DNA of 12,793 nt from an uncultured Hyphomicrobiales bacterium (GTDB lineage Bacteria; Pseudomonadota; Alphaproteobacteria; Rhizobiales; Beijerinckiaceae). Shown in pieces: positions 1 through 7,343 of the stretch. The number at the start of each line of letters is the position of its first letter. Position 1 is the stretch's first letter. The translations under genes were made by a program, and so were the position numbers. The stretch spans positions 1-12,793 of the forward strand of contig CAIWVR010000020.1 in the NCBI GenBank assembly GCA_903916165.1. The letters run 5' to 3'. The notes under the pieces were generated by a model. The model was not told the origin of the DNA, did not search any database, and saw only the letters and a list, made by a program, of their open reading frames with translations.

Positions 1-479
1 GTGCCCACCAGCATTTCACGGCTGAACGTATCCTGAAACGTCCGGACCGGCGAATTCGCCCAGGCGACAACGACAGGGATTTCCTTGCTGGGACTGCCCA
101 GCCAGTTCATCCGGCGTCCGTCATAACGGGCGTTCTCGACAGGGCCGGTCGACCCCATGATCGGCTCGATCCCTATATGGTTTTGCACCGCCCCGATGGT
201 CGTTCCATCTCGCGGCGCGGTATTTGCCAGCGTGTTCATGGCAACAAGGCTGCCCGCCGCCGGCAGGTTCTGCACAACGATGGCCGGAGCCCCCGGAATG
301 AACTTCGGATAATGCCGCGCGACAAGACGCGCGTAAGTATCGTAGCCGCCGCCGACCCCCGACCCCACGAGCATGTTGATCTGCTTGCCGGTGTAAAAAT
401 CCTGCGCGACGGCGGCCGTCGCTATGGCCTGCATGGAGATGATGGAACAAGCGACAAGAATGATCCGCATCGATTTCAT
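1..479 (-). CDS. TctC/Bug-family tripartite tricarboxylate transporter substrate-binding protein (C-terminus beyond left edge)
   Basis: About 159 residues are visible; the gene runs off the left edge. The N-terminus MKSMRIILVACSIISMQAIA is a Sec signal peptide, probably cut after AVA before QDFYTG. The mature protein then shows the family's opening strand and glycine loop (KQINMLVGSGVGGGYDTYAR), followed by PAIVVQNLPAAGSLVAMN and APRDGTTIGAV. These match the usual pattern of a Gly-rich loop, then VVENRPGAGG, then PDGYTL, in Bug-type periplasmic receptors. Known members capture carboxylates and other small acids and feed TctAB membrane proteins, but members are numerous and ligands vary, so none is assigned. 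The ATG overlaps the stop of the upstream binding-protein gene as ATGA at 476-479, which fixes the start and suggests translational coupling. An LVAC sequence near the N-terminus resembles a lipobox but comes too early to be a convincing lipoprotein signal. No tctA or tctB is visible in the window. Confidence 0.85.
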   Translation of the reverse strand, partial: MKSMRIILVACSIISMQAIATAAVAQDFYTGKQINMLVGSGVGGGYDTYARLVARHYPKFIPGAPAIVVQNLPAAGSLVAMNTLANTAPRDGTTIGAVQNHIGIEPIMGSTGPVENARYDGRRMNWLGSPSKEIPVVVAWANSPVRTFQDTFSREMLVG

Positions 480-1468
480 TGTGCGGCTTCCACATTCATC
501 TGCACGATTTCGGCATCGATGAAGCGCGCCGGGTCTGCCGAACCCTGCATATCTCCATCATCGGCCAGCGCCTTGACGAGCGGTGCCAACGCCTGCCCAG
601 TCACCACGCCCTTGGGTGAGAAGATGTCGATGCTCTTGAAGAAATCATAAGTTGCGGCGGCGTCGGCCGGATCGACTTTCGCCTCGGCGATCAGGATCGC
701 AATGGCCTCAGTCCGGTTTGCCGGATCGCAGAACCAGTCGACAGCTTTCTGATAGCCTTTGAAGAAGGAAACGACCGTCGGGCGGTTGGCTTTTGCCCAG
801 CGCGTATTGACCACATAGCCGGTGAAAGGCATGTCCTTCACATAATCGCTCAGCCGCCCGACCAGTGAGAAGCCAGCACTTTCCGCGCGAAAGCTGAAGG
901 GCGGAAGCAGGATGGCGGCATCCACCGCACCGGCTTGCAGGGCAGCAAAACGCGACGGTGTCGTCCCGGCAAAGACCATATCGAAATCACCGGCCTTCAG
1001 CCCGTTCGGCCGTACCATGCGATCGAAATAGACGCGGGTGATATCCTTGGCACCGCCCAGAATGACGATCTTGCCGCGCAAATCCGCGAGCGTCTTGATG
1101 GCGGGCTTCGCCCAGACCGTGTAGGGCGGAACCTGCGAGTGAATACGAATCAGCGACACGCCGGCACCATTGTCGATGGCGCGGATCGGATCGGTGATCC
1201 CGCCACTCGCCATATCGCCCGAACCGGCCGCAATCTGCTGGATCGCCGAAGCTGTCGAGCTGGCGGAAGCCTGCTCGAGTTGAATGCCTGCTTCCGCGAA
1301 GAAGTTTTTCTTCTTGCCGACAAAGATCGGCCATTCATTCGGGTTGTTGGCGCCTGTCGTGACGAGGGTCACGGTCGCCGCCTGCGACGGAGCGACCAGT
1401 AAGGGCGGCAAGCTTGCGATCAAGGCCGCCAGCAAGAAGTAAGTCGCGCGTCCAGCCCGCATGTGCAT
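476..1468 (-). CDS. NMT1/SsuA-like ABC transporter substrate-binding protein
   Basis: This is a periplasmic receptor of the nitrate/sulfonate/taurine/pyrimidine-precursor type (330 residues, normal length). After a signal peptide (RAGRATYFLLAALIASLPP, cut near SQA-ATV) come the family landmarks: WPIFVGKKKNFFAEAGI (the first-domain helix), IQQIAAGSGDMASGG, ADLRGKIVILGG with KDITRVYFDRM, FAALQAGAVDAAILLPPF, and a late helical region with the PANRTEAIAIL motif. The reading frame is open back to 1810, but that extension has no family similarity and precedes the signal peptide, so it is rejected. Two ATGs compete, at 1468 and 1462. GGGAAAAGGGG lies directly upstream, and its 3' end is 6 nt from the 1462 ATG, so MRAGRAT is an equally good start. 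It overlaps the following TctC-like gene by 4 bases. The ligand is unknown, and no permease or ATPase for it is present. Confidence 0.9.
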   Translation of the reverse strand: MHMRAGRATYFLLAALIASLPPLLVAPSQAATVTLVTTGANNPNEWPIFVGKKKNFFAEAGIQLEQASASSTASAIQQIAAGSGDMASGGITDPIRAIDNGAGVSLIRIHSQVPPYTVWAKPAIKTLADLRGKIVILGGAKDITRVYFDRMVRPNGLKAGDFDMVFAGTTPSRFAALQAGAVDAAILLPPFSFRAESAGFSLVGRLSDYVKDMPFTGYVVNTRWAKANRPTVVSFFKGYQKAVDWFCDPANRTEAIAILIAEAKVDPADAAATYDFFKSIDIFSPKGVVTGQALAPLVKALADDGDMQGSADPARFIDAEIVQMNVEAAQ

Positions 1469-1937
1469 CCCCTTTTCCCATCCATGCGCCAACCGAGGGC
1501 GCGTCATCGCGACCCCGAGGTCGATCCCTTGAGCAGAGCCGCCGGACACGCGCTTCTGGAGCGCCCTCACAAATACTCTGGCTCCGTCATTTAACAGCCG
1601 CAAACTATCACCAATGACGCATTTGTCACCACTGCGAAGCAGGGTCACACGGAACGCCCGGAGGATATCATCCGACGACCACACAAGCCATATCGCGTCA
1701 TGCCTCGCCTCCCCCTTCGGTTCAAAGGAAGCCACGCGATGAGGCCGCGGCGAGATGACGGGAAATGGTGAGCCCGTTCCAGGGGGCGGCATGGCCCACC
1801 AAAGCGCCACTCAAAACCTTCAGAAATGAATCCGGGAAGGTCAATATCAAGACGTCTTGATGTCCCGCATTTTGTCATGCGACATCATTCATCCTGCGTA
1901 ATATGGAATGGGTTTCAGAGCAGACGAGGGGCTATCG
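1469..1937. other. Long upstream region of the binding-protein pair
   Basis: No convincing gene lies here. The minus strand stays open into the downstream gene up to 1810, but the translation has no recognisable character. On the minus strand a purine-rich GGGGGAGGCGAGGC precedes an ATG at 1701 that opens only an 18-codon reading frame ending at 1645; it could be a leader peptide or chance. A short hairpin (CGACC / GGTCG, 1510-1523) sits in the leader just upstream of the binding-protein ribosome site. The best signal is the palindrome at 1846-1861, listed separately. No strong -35/-10 pair is evident. Confidence 0.4.
1846..1861. promoter_or_regulatory. Perfect 16-bp palindrome, candidate operator
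   Basis: ATCAAGACGTCTTGAT reads identically on both strands with no spacer. Symmetric, AT-ended sites of this size are typical for dimeric GntR- or MarR-type repressors; that is family knowledge, not proof. It lies about 380 bases upstream of the binding-protein start on the minus strand, and a TTGATA within and beside it could serve as a -35 element. No regulator gene is adjacent within the window. Confidence 0.45.
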
Positions 1938-2126
1938 TTATTTAAGGCAGGTGAGTGCGCAGACCTGAGGCAGGCTGGCCCGGACATTGCGCGCGGTTTT
2001 CTCATAGCATGTCGCCATAGCGAGATCATGCTTGATGGCCTTGAAGAAACGCGCGACCCGATCGCGCGCGGCGGAAAGTGCCGAGTCGCAGGCTCCTTTG
2101 ACCTTGCAGTTTGATTTTGGCCGGGC
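1938..2126 (-). pseudogene. IS5-type transposase, C-terminal remnant
   Basis: The minus-strand translation RPKSNCK, then ALSAARDRVARFFKAIKH, then ATCYEKTARNVRASL aligns by eye with the end of IS5-family DDE transposases (pattern RSNRK, then RNRVERFFxxLKxxRxIATRYDKTARNFLAA). The family signature Y-x2-R-x3-E-x6-K is damaged. The tyrosine position is Ser, and the catalytic glutamate that should stand in VERFF is Ala (VARFF). No start codon or first two catalytic aspartates are present, and only about 60 residues of a normal transposase of roughly 260-330 residues remain. It is therefore a non-functional relic. Its left boundary is the TAA at 1938-1940; the right boundary is where similarity fades, so it is approximate. 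Terminal inverted repeats were not found. Confidence 0.6.
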
Positions 2127-2192
2127 AAAAGCCTGCGAGTGTCTACGGGATCCAGAGACAAACTGACCCAAAGGCACAGCAAGTCGCTTAAC

Positions 2193-2387
2193 TCATGGAC
2201 CCAAATGTTTGGGCTCGTCGAACTCCTCCGCATCGGCGGTTTCTCCATGCACTTCTTCTCGGACCAGCTTTTCCGTGATCTGGGAAAGATAGGCCGCGAG
2301 CGCGGCGCTCAAATCGCGAAACTCTGGCCAGAGAATCTGATCGATAAAACTCTTCGGCGCTTTGACGATAATGATCTGCCGGTGCAT
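2193..2387 (-). CDS. Possible small hypothetical protein, 64 residues
   Basis: The translation begins MHRQIIIVKAPKSFIDQI and ends with a strongly acidic tail (ETADAEEFDEPKHLGP). A middle stretch, LSAALAAYLSQITEKLVREE, looks like an amphipathic helix. First codon positions are rich in G and A, and the composition looks like real protein, unlike the opposite strand. I do not recognise a family. The start is uncertain: no ribosome-binding site precedes the ATG at 2387, and a GTG at 2426 would add 13 residues, also without a clear site. It lies 92 bases downstream of the SNF2 helicase stop on the same strand. Its TGA at 2193 is in frame with the IS5 transposase relic that follows, so it may be a fragment of a larger broken gene. 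Confidence 0.35.
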   Translation of the reverse strand: MHRQIIIVKAPKSFIDQILWPEFRDLSAALAAYLSQITEKLVREEVHGETADAEEFDEPKHLGP

Positions 2388-2400
2388 TCGTGGTAGCGAA

Positions 2401-2415
2401 ACGGGGTGATCCCGT
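2401..2415 (-). terminator. Weak hairpin downstream of the helicase gene
   Basis: On the minus strand, ACGGG-ATCAC-CCCGT forms a perfect 5-bp stem followed by only three T residues. It begins 65 bases after the helicase stop codon and precedes the ATG of the small hypothetical frame. The stem is short and the T tract poor, so this is a tentative terminator at best. Confidence 0.25.
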
Positions 2416-2479
2416 AACGACGGCACAGAGCAATGAACAATTGACGAGACCAGACGTCAGGCACGGAACATCTGCTGTC

Positions 2480-5400
2480 CTAGAATTGTGGTGGCAAGGG
2501 CTTAAACAATCGCGCAATATCGTCCTCCTGAAGCCCGAGTGGGCTCCCGCCTGGACCCTCGAACAGCGCATCTGCAAGGGCCTGCTTCTTGTCCTGAAGG
2601 GCGAGGATGCTCTCTTCAACTGCGCCCTCCGCCACAAGGCGATAGACGAAAACGGCGCGGCTCTGACCAATGCGATGAACGCGGTCCATGGCCTGGCGCT
2701 CGACGGCGGGGTTCCACCATGGATCAAACAGAATGACCGTGTCAGCCGCTGTCAAGGTCAGACCGACGCCCCCGGCCTTGAGGCTGATAAGAAAGAGGGG
2801 CGTTTTGCCTTTTTGAAAGCGCGAGACCACGCCGTCGCGATCCTTCGTGTCCCCTGTCAGCCAAACATAATCCCATCCGCGCTGTTCCACATCTGCCTTG
2901 ATCAGATCGAGCATGCTGACAAACTGCGAAAAGACCACGACCCGCCGCCCCTCGGCAATGAGCTCGCCGAGCAATTCCAGAAGGCGACTGCGCTTGGCGC
3001 TTTCCTGAACGCCAATTGCTTCGGATGACTTCAGGAGTTCCGGATCGCAGCAAACTTGTCGCAGCTTCAGCAAGGCGCTGAGAATGGTGATCCGGCTCGC
3101 GGCAAACCCCTTGGCGGCAATGGCCTCGCGCACCCGTGCGTCCATCGAGAGGCGAATGGTCTCATAGAGCGCCCGTTGTTTTTCTCCGAGCTTGATCGTT
3201 TCGGTGATGATGGTCTTTGCCGGGAGGTCTCCGGCAACCATGTCCTTGGAGCGGCGCAATAGAAATGGACGGACGCGCGCATTCAGCGCCTCTTGCGCCG
3301 CCATGCTTCCGCCTCTCTCTATGGGGTGACGGAAACGGGCGTTGAAACTCTTGCGGTCGCCAAGAAGCCCCGGCACGAGCCAGTCAAACAGGGCCCAGAA
3401 TTCCTCCAGATTATTTTCCATCGGAGTGCCGCTCAGGGCGATCCTGGACCGGGTCTTGAGTCCGCGAATATGTTTGGCTGCTGCGGTTGAGGTGTTTTTC
3501 ACCGCTTGCGCCTCATCAAGGATGGCAAGGTCCCACTCGCGCGCCAACAGCTTGGCATGATCGCGGAGCAGAAGCGGATAAGTGGTGATCACGAGATGAG
3601 CCGTGTCGATCATGTCGAAATGCGCTTGTCTCCCGCCGCCATGCAGAATGAGGAGCTTAAGGTCCGGGGCGAAACGGTCCGCCTCGCGCATCCATGTTCC
3701 CACCAATGAGGTCGGGACGATCAACAAACTTGGTCGATCAGCGCCCTGAACGACGTGGCGATCAAGGAGCAAGGCAAGGGTCTGGATTGTCTTGCCAAGA
3801 CCCATGTCATCGGCCAGCACGCCGCCAAAGCCTGTCTCAGCCAAAGCCCGGAGCCATCCATAGCCCGTCTTTTGATAGGGGCGCAGGGTTGCCTTCAGCG
3901 GCGCGGGAGGTTCAGCGAGAGGTTGCAGGGTCAGGGCCCGCAAACGCGCCCCAAGCTCAAGAAGCGCCTCACCCCCCTCAAAGGGAATCCCGCAACCTGC
4001 CAGCCCTTCAGCAACCTCAGAAAGGCGCCATGTCTCGCCCAGATGAAAGCCGTTAAAAAGATTCTGCGAGGCGAGAAACACGCGCACCAGAGGGATCAAT
4101 TGTTCGACGTCCAGCGCGACAAAGGTACCGTTCGCAAGACGCTTGTGCATGACCATGTCTTCGAGGAAAGTCTCCAGGTCAAGGTCGGGCGGAAGCGCTC
4201 CGCTCGCATCTAGGGGCAGGAAGCCAACGATATTGGCAAGGATCTCGGCAAGATCGATTTTCTCCCCGCCAGCCTCGAGGGTCAGCCCGAGGGCGAACCA
4301 GTCCATGCTCCGAGCATCGCCGGCCGCGCCCGCGCTGATCGAGAGAGGCCCTTCATACAATCGCCACGGCCAATCCTCGGCGATCTCGACGCGCCAGCCC
4401 TCCGCGCGCAGGTCCGAGACTTCATGTTCCATGAACGAGAAAATATCCGAGTCCGTGAATGCCAGACTTTGCATGTCGCCCAAGTCAAGATCTTCGTCAT
4501 ATTCGTCGTGGATGGCCTCTTCATCCGCAGTGAGGGAAGATAAGGGAAGCACAAAGTCTCCGACGTGAGCCCCGTGCGTTTTGCGGACGTCACGCATGGT
4601 CTCAAGCAATATTGCCCCTGCAGAAGCCAGGCGATTGATAGCGTCGCTTTCGGCCGCAGCATCACGCCGCAAGAGGACGGAACGTCCGTTTTCTTCAAAG
4701 CGAAGGTCGGCCTTCGTATTTGATGGCAAGCTGCGGCCCTGATAATCAAAGGCAAGTCGCAGCACGGGGCAGATCACGGACTCAGTGCGTCGCTCAGGAC
4801 GATAATAAGAGCTGCGCCCACGACCCACGCCCATGACAAGGCGGGTTATGACGCCTTCTATCGGCAAGAGGGTGAGGGTCGGTATGGGTTCCTTGCCTTG
4901 CCTGAACTCAATGTCCTTGATGACGGGCGTGGGCAGCGAAGGTGCGCCAGGCTTCAGGGCGAGCGAACGAAATTGATCTGCAATGACCATCGTGGCCTCG
5001 GCAGGAATTGGCGGTGACGCCATGAGCGCCCTTGCGACCTGCACGGGTGTCTCAAGCGTCAACGTCCCAAATGCGCCACTTTCAGGATCAATCCAGAGAG
5101 GCGGTTGCGTGGGCAGAAAAGCCAGCTGGACACCTGCCTGATCGAGCAAAACAGGACGCTGGCTGCCATTCCCTGTTGTGGCCCATGCAATCGACGCCGC
5201 GCGCATGGATCCTGCAATGAGAGACGGCCCTTCGACCGTCTCAAGATAACCGCGGCCCGTGCAGGCGATCTCTTGAAGAAGTGTCAGAACCTCTCCGGTC
5301 AGGGCTACATCTCCATTATATCCATAGCGATTTGGAAACAGACCGAGTCGTTCAATTCTCCGGATGATGCGAATATCGGGCTCCAGAATGAATTGCGGTG

Positions 5401-6031
5401 CCTCCCGTCGTCCCGACAGGTCGAAGCCGCTATAGGGTCGAGCACCCTTCGCAAGGGCTCCAGACTTGCTCACGGAACTTTTCATGGTTGCGATCGTGAC
5501 AGGAGCGGAGGAACCGGGATTTTCAAGGCGCACGACATAAAGCAGTCGATCCCGGATATGGGGGGGATAGACATCCCGGCTTTTATGATCGGCTTGCGTC
5601 GCCGCCTTCACTTGCATGAGCCAGTGCTCGACTTCTCTGGACATGAACGAGCTCTTGGCCTCGTCGGCTTGTGAAGTCGGAGGAACCGAAAGCGGAATGC
5701 TATGAGTCAAGAGCCCCTGATCGGCTGCGCGCAAAGTAGCAGCGACGACATGTTTACAGTTCAGCCCCATGGGGCAGGTGCAGCTTCCGGAGACGAAATC
5801 CAACTTCTGATTATGGCCATAGGCCCACCTGATCGATTGATCGTAAGTTTTTCCACCGCTTCCGCGGACCCTTCCGACAAGGACCTTGTTTGCGGTTGAT
5901 GAAAGGCTCTCCACCCGTCCCTGCTGCGCATAATCCTGTCCGCGCGCGAAGACCAGAGGGCCAAAAATGCGTCTCAATTGACTGGAGACATCGCTGGTTT
6001 GTACATATTTTTTACCTTTGAAAAGAGACAT
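2480..6031 (-). CDS. SWIM zinc-finger SNF2-family ATPase/helicase
   Basis: This large protein of 1183 residues is predicted to use ATP to translocate on double-stranded DNA. Near the N-terminus the SWIM zinc finger is intact: CTCPMGLNCKHVVA, with Cys at about 84, 86 and 92 and His at 94. A long middle part (about 100-715) is unlike known enzymes and corresponds to the accessory region of bacterial SNF2 proteins. The helicase core then runs to the end: LRPYQKTGYGWL at about 716; motif I LADDMGLGKT at about 740; motif II DEAQ at about 839; motif III SGTPMENN at about 867; SLKAGGVGLTLT; and motif VI DRVHRIGQSR at about 1116-1125. All key residues look present. The start could be GTG 6034 or ATG 6031; GGA a few bases upstream is the only ribosome-site-like sequence. 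It stands alone, flanked by transposon relics. Related proteins act in transcription recycling, repair or phage defence, but no partner gene here supports one role. Confidence 0.95.
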   Translation of the reverse strand: MSLFKGKKYVQTSDVSSQLRRIFGPLVFARGQDYAQQGRVESLSSTANKVLVGRVRGSGGKTYDQSIRWAYGHNQKLDFVSGSCTCPMGLNCKHVVAATLRAADQGLLTHSIPLSVPPTSQADEAKSSFMSREVEHWLMQVKAATQADHKSRDVYPPHIRDRLLYVVRLENPGSSAPVTIATMKSSVSKSGALAKGARPYSGFDLSGRREAPQFILEPDIRIIRRIERLGLFPNRYGYNGDVALTGEVLTLLQEIACTGRGYLETVEGPSLIAGSMRAASIAWATTGNGSQRPVLLDQAGVQLAFLPTQPPLWIDPESGAFGTLTLETPVQVARALMASPPIPAEATMVIADQFRSLALKPGAPSLPTPVIKDIEFRQGKEPIPTLTLLPIEGVITRLVMGVGRGRSSYYRPERRTESVICPVLRLAFDYQGRSLPSNTKADLRFEENGRSVLLRRDAAAESDAINRLASAGAILLETMRDVRKTHGAHVGDFVLPLSSLTADEEAIHDEYDEDLDLGDMQSLAFTDSDIFSFMEHEVSDLRAEGWRVEIAEDWPWRLYEGPLSISAGAAGDARSMDWFALGLTLEAGGEKIDLAEILANIVGFLPLDASGALPPDLDLETFLEDMVMHKRLANGTFVALDVEQLIPLVRVFLASQNLFNGFHLGETWRLSEVAEGLAGCGIPFEGGEALLELGARLRALTLQPLAEPPAPLKATLRPYQKTGYGWLRALAETGFGGVLADDMGLGKTIQTLALLLDRHVVQGADRPSLLIVPTSLVGTWMREADRFAPDLKLLILHGGGRQAHFDMIDTAHLVITTYPLLLRDHAKLLAREWDLAILDEAQAVKNTSTAAAKHIRGLKTRSRIALSGTPMENNLEEFWALFDWLVPGLLGDRKSFNARFRHPIERGGSMAAQEALNARVRPFLLRRSKDMVAGDLPAKTIITETIKLGEKQRALYETIRLSMDARVREAIAAKGFAASRITILSALLKLRQVCCDPELLKSSEAIGVQESAKRSRLLELLGELIAEGRRVVVFSQFVSMLDLIKADVEQRGWDYVWLTGDTKDRDGVVSRFQKGKTPLFLISLKAGGVGLTLTAADTVILFDPWWNPAVERQAMDRVHRIGQSRAVFVYRLVAEGAVEESILALQDKKQALADALFEGPGGSPLGLQEDDIARLFKPLPPQF

Positions 6032-6283
6032 CACGTCAATCCAGGTATTGGTCCGGCCAACAGGCTGCGGCGCGTTTCAATGGCAATGAGACAGCCAATC
6101 TATTCCCTAGCTTGGTATGACGGTTGAATCCAACAAGGTCGCCTGCTCCTCATATTCATCTGCGACGTGGGTCCAGATGCGTCTCAGCGGAGTGGCGGCT
6201 CGGACGACTTCGGGCCGTCATTCGTCGTGATCGTGAGCCGGTCCAGACTTGCCCCGTATCAAGACTCTATCTGGCGCATTTGA
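6032..6283. other. Spacer upstream of the helicase
   Basis: No gene is visible. On the minus strand this stretch holds the presumed helicase promoter, but only weak boxes are found: a TTGGAT followed 18 bases later by TAGGGA. Part of it is probably the non-coding end of the IS3 relic whose coding tail stops at 6284. I could not identify its terminal inverted repeat. Confidence 0.3.
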
Positions 6284-6379
6284 TCATGCAACGCGCCTTC
6301 TTTCTTCGGCAAGCCTCTTTCTCTCGAAAGCCATCGGGTTGATGTCGCCACGTGTGGCGTGAAACCGCTTACGCTTCAA
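6284..6379 (-). pseudogene. IS3-type transposase (OrfB), last ~31 residues
   Basis: The minus-strand translation LKRKRFHATRGDINPMAFER, then KRLAEERRRVA and a TGA, closely resembles the end of IS3-family OrfB integrases. There the pattern YNRKRRHSxLGDxSPMxFE follows the last catalytic region and closes the protein. The frame upstream stays open to 6643, but its translation has no transposase character, so the similarity starts abruptly. Only the tail survives: no catalytic DDE residues and no OrfA. It is dead. The match is short and made by eye, hence moderate confidence. Confidence 0.45.
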
Positions 6380-6566
6380 GGAACCAGACGACGTTTCAGT
6401 GATCGCGTGACACCGGCAATCGCCCGGGCATCCCGGCGCAGAGCCGCGCGTCAGATTCCGAAAGAAATCGCTGGCCGTGACCAAGGCCAACAGCCGACTT
6501 TTATGGCTCGCCCGGGGTTCCTTTTCAGGGCAGCTCTGAATCTTTGATGGGGAGGAGAATCCCGCC

Positions 6567-7080
6567 ATGGCTTCCGCCCTGACCCTTCGTCCTGATTTTG
6601 CGGCCTCCGCGCTTTGCCGTCCGGCCAAGTGCGCCAGGGACAAGGCTCAAAGCCGCCAGCTGCTGTCATTGGAGCGAAAAGCCCAACGCGCAGCGCGCCT
6701 TGAATCGGGTCCAGATCGCGCCAGCAACGGCATCGTGCGCCGGCGACGCGTCGATCTGCAAGGCGGAACCAAGCAGTGATTCGGCATCGAGTTGGACGAG
6801 CTTCATGCCGGACCGAATCTGAAGACACTAAACTTTTCCGGCGGGGTCGCGGTGGATGGCACACCACCAGCATTCACGACATGCCAGGCAACATGACACA
6901 GATTTGCCTGCCTCAGCATCTCCGGAATTCAATGGCGTTTAAAAGATCTGGCAAGACATGCACGCCAGCTGGCTTGCCGGCCGTGCCTTCGAAACCTACG
7001 CCGCCAGCATCGCGGGTGCGTGCGAAAACTACAATAAAATCATCGCGTTGCGGGAAACAATCAAAGCAATTGGCAGGTAA
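6567..7080 (+). pseudogene. IS630-type transposase, internally deleted and frameshifted
   Basis: Three collinear pieces of an IS630-family transposase survive. Piece 1 (6567-6671) is the N-terminus MASALTLRPDFAAS, then ARDKAQSRQLLSL, preceded by a strong GGGGAGGAG ribosome site. Piece 2 (about 6708-6839) is GPDRASNGIVRRRRVDLQ, an in-frame TGA (6777-6779), then FGIELDELHAGPNLKTLNFS. This matches the family pattern of GPD, DGVVRWRRVDLQ, RFGV and KxLGFS. Piece 3 (6943-7080), in a different frame, is KIWQDMHASWLAGRAFETY followed by ACENYNKII and ETIKAIGR-stop. This matches the family ending of WLSNRVFETY, DACCxAWNKL and ETIxSIG. About 60 residues including most of the helix-turn-helix are missing between pieces 1 and 2, and the whole DDE core between 2 and 3. 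The gene spans 514 bases instead of about 1 kb. It cannot be functional. Confidence 0.7.
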
Positions 7081-7343
7081 GGGCACCCCCGATGAGGTGG
7101 ATGCAAAGGACCCCTGATATGAGGGCTGTTCCCCGCCGGCATGCCCCACAAGAGCGCCAATAGCGGCGATCGCCGCCATGGCAAATGCGACCCGTCAGGT
7201 CGCAATCAAAGGCCTTCATGTGACCCAATTTATATGGTGTGGTCCTTGATCCTGCTCAATATGTCATCGGATTATTATCGTAATAGTATTGCGCAATTAC
7301 GAAATATATGACATTCATCCGGAAATCAGAACAAGAGGCAAGC
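7081..7343. other. Spacer and AT-rich upstream region of the HTH gene
   Basis: No gene is seen. A 14-bp perfect palindrome, GCGGCGATCGCCGC, lies at 7163-7176 in a GC-rich stretch just beyond the IS630 relic. From about 7228 the DNA turns AT-rich and holds the presumed promoter of the small HTH gene. A TTGATC at 7246-7251 is a possible -35 box, but no good -10 box lies at standard spacing. Confidence 0.35.
7273..7302. promoter_or_regulatory. Overlapping inverted repeats upstream of the HTH gene
   Basis: Three symmetric elements overlap within 30 bases. They are TATTA-TCG-TAATA (7273-7285), TCGTAAT (7278-7284) with its inverted copy ATTACGA (7296-7302) 11 bases away, and the perfect palindrome ATTGCGCAAT (7288-7297). 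They end 41 bases before the ATG of the small HTH protein, in the AT-rich promoter zone. This is a natural place for an operator, possibly bound by the HTH protein itself; that last point is inference. Confidence 0.4.

Noticed and set aside
1469..1810. N-terminal extension of the NMT1-like receptor to an upstream ATG
   Set aside because: It would place about 114 residues before an obvious signal peptide, and the extension is not protein-like. Ribosome-site sequence lies directly before the short start.
2390..3028. A 212-codon plus-strand open frame at the 3' end of the helicase
   Set aside because: It overlaps the conserved helicase C-terminal motifs on the other strand and has no recognisable features.
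2480..6031. Helicase as part of a DISARM-like or other phage-defence operon
   Set aside because: No methylase, nuclease or other defence gene is adjacent; both flanks are insertion-sequence debris.
6666..6806. A 46-codon minus-strand frame beginning MKLVQLDAESLLG with good codon bias
   Set aside because: It is antisense to the middle block of the IS630 relic, whose similarity to transposases explains the codon periodicity.
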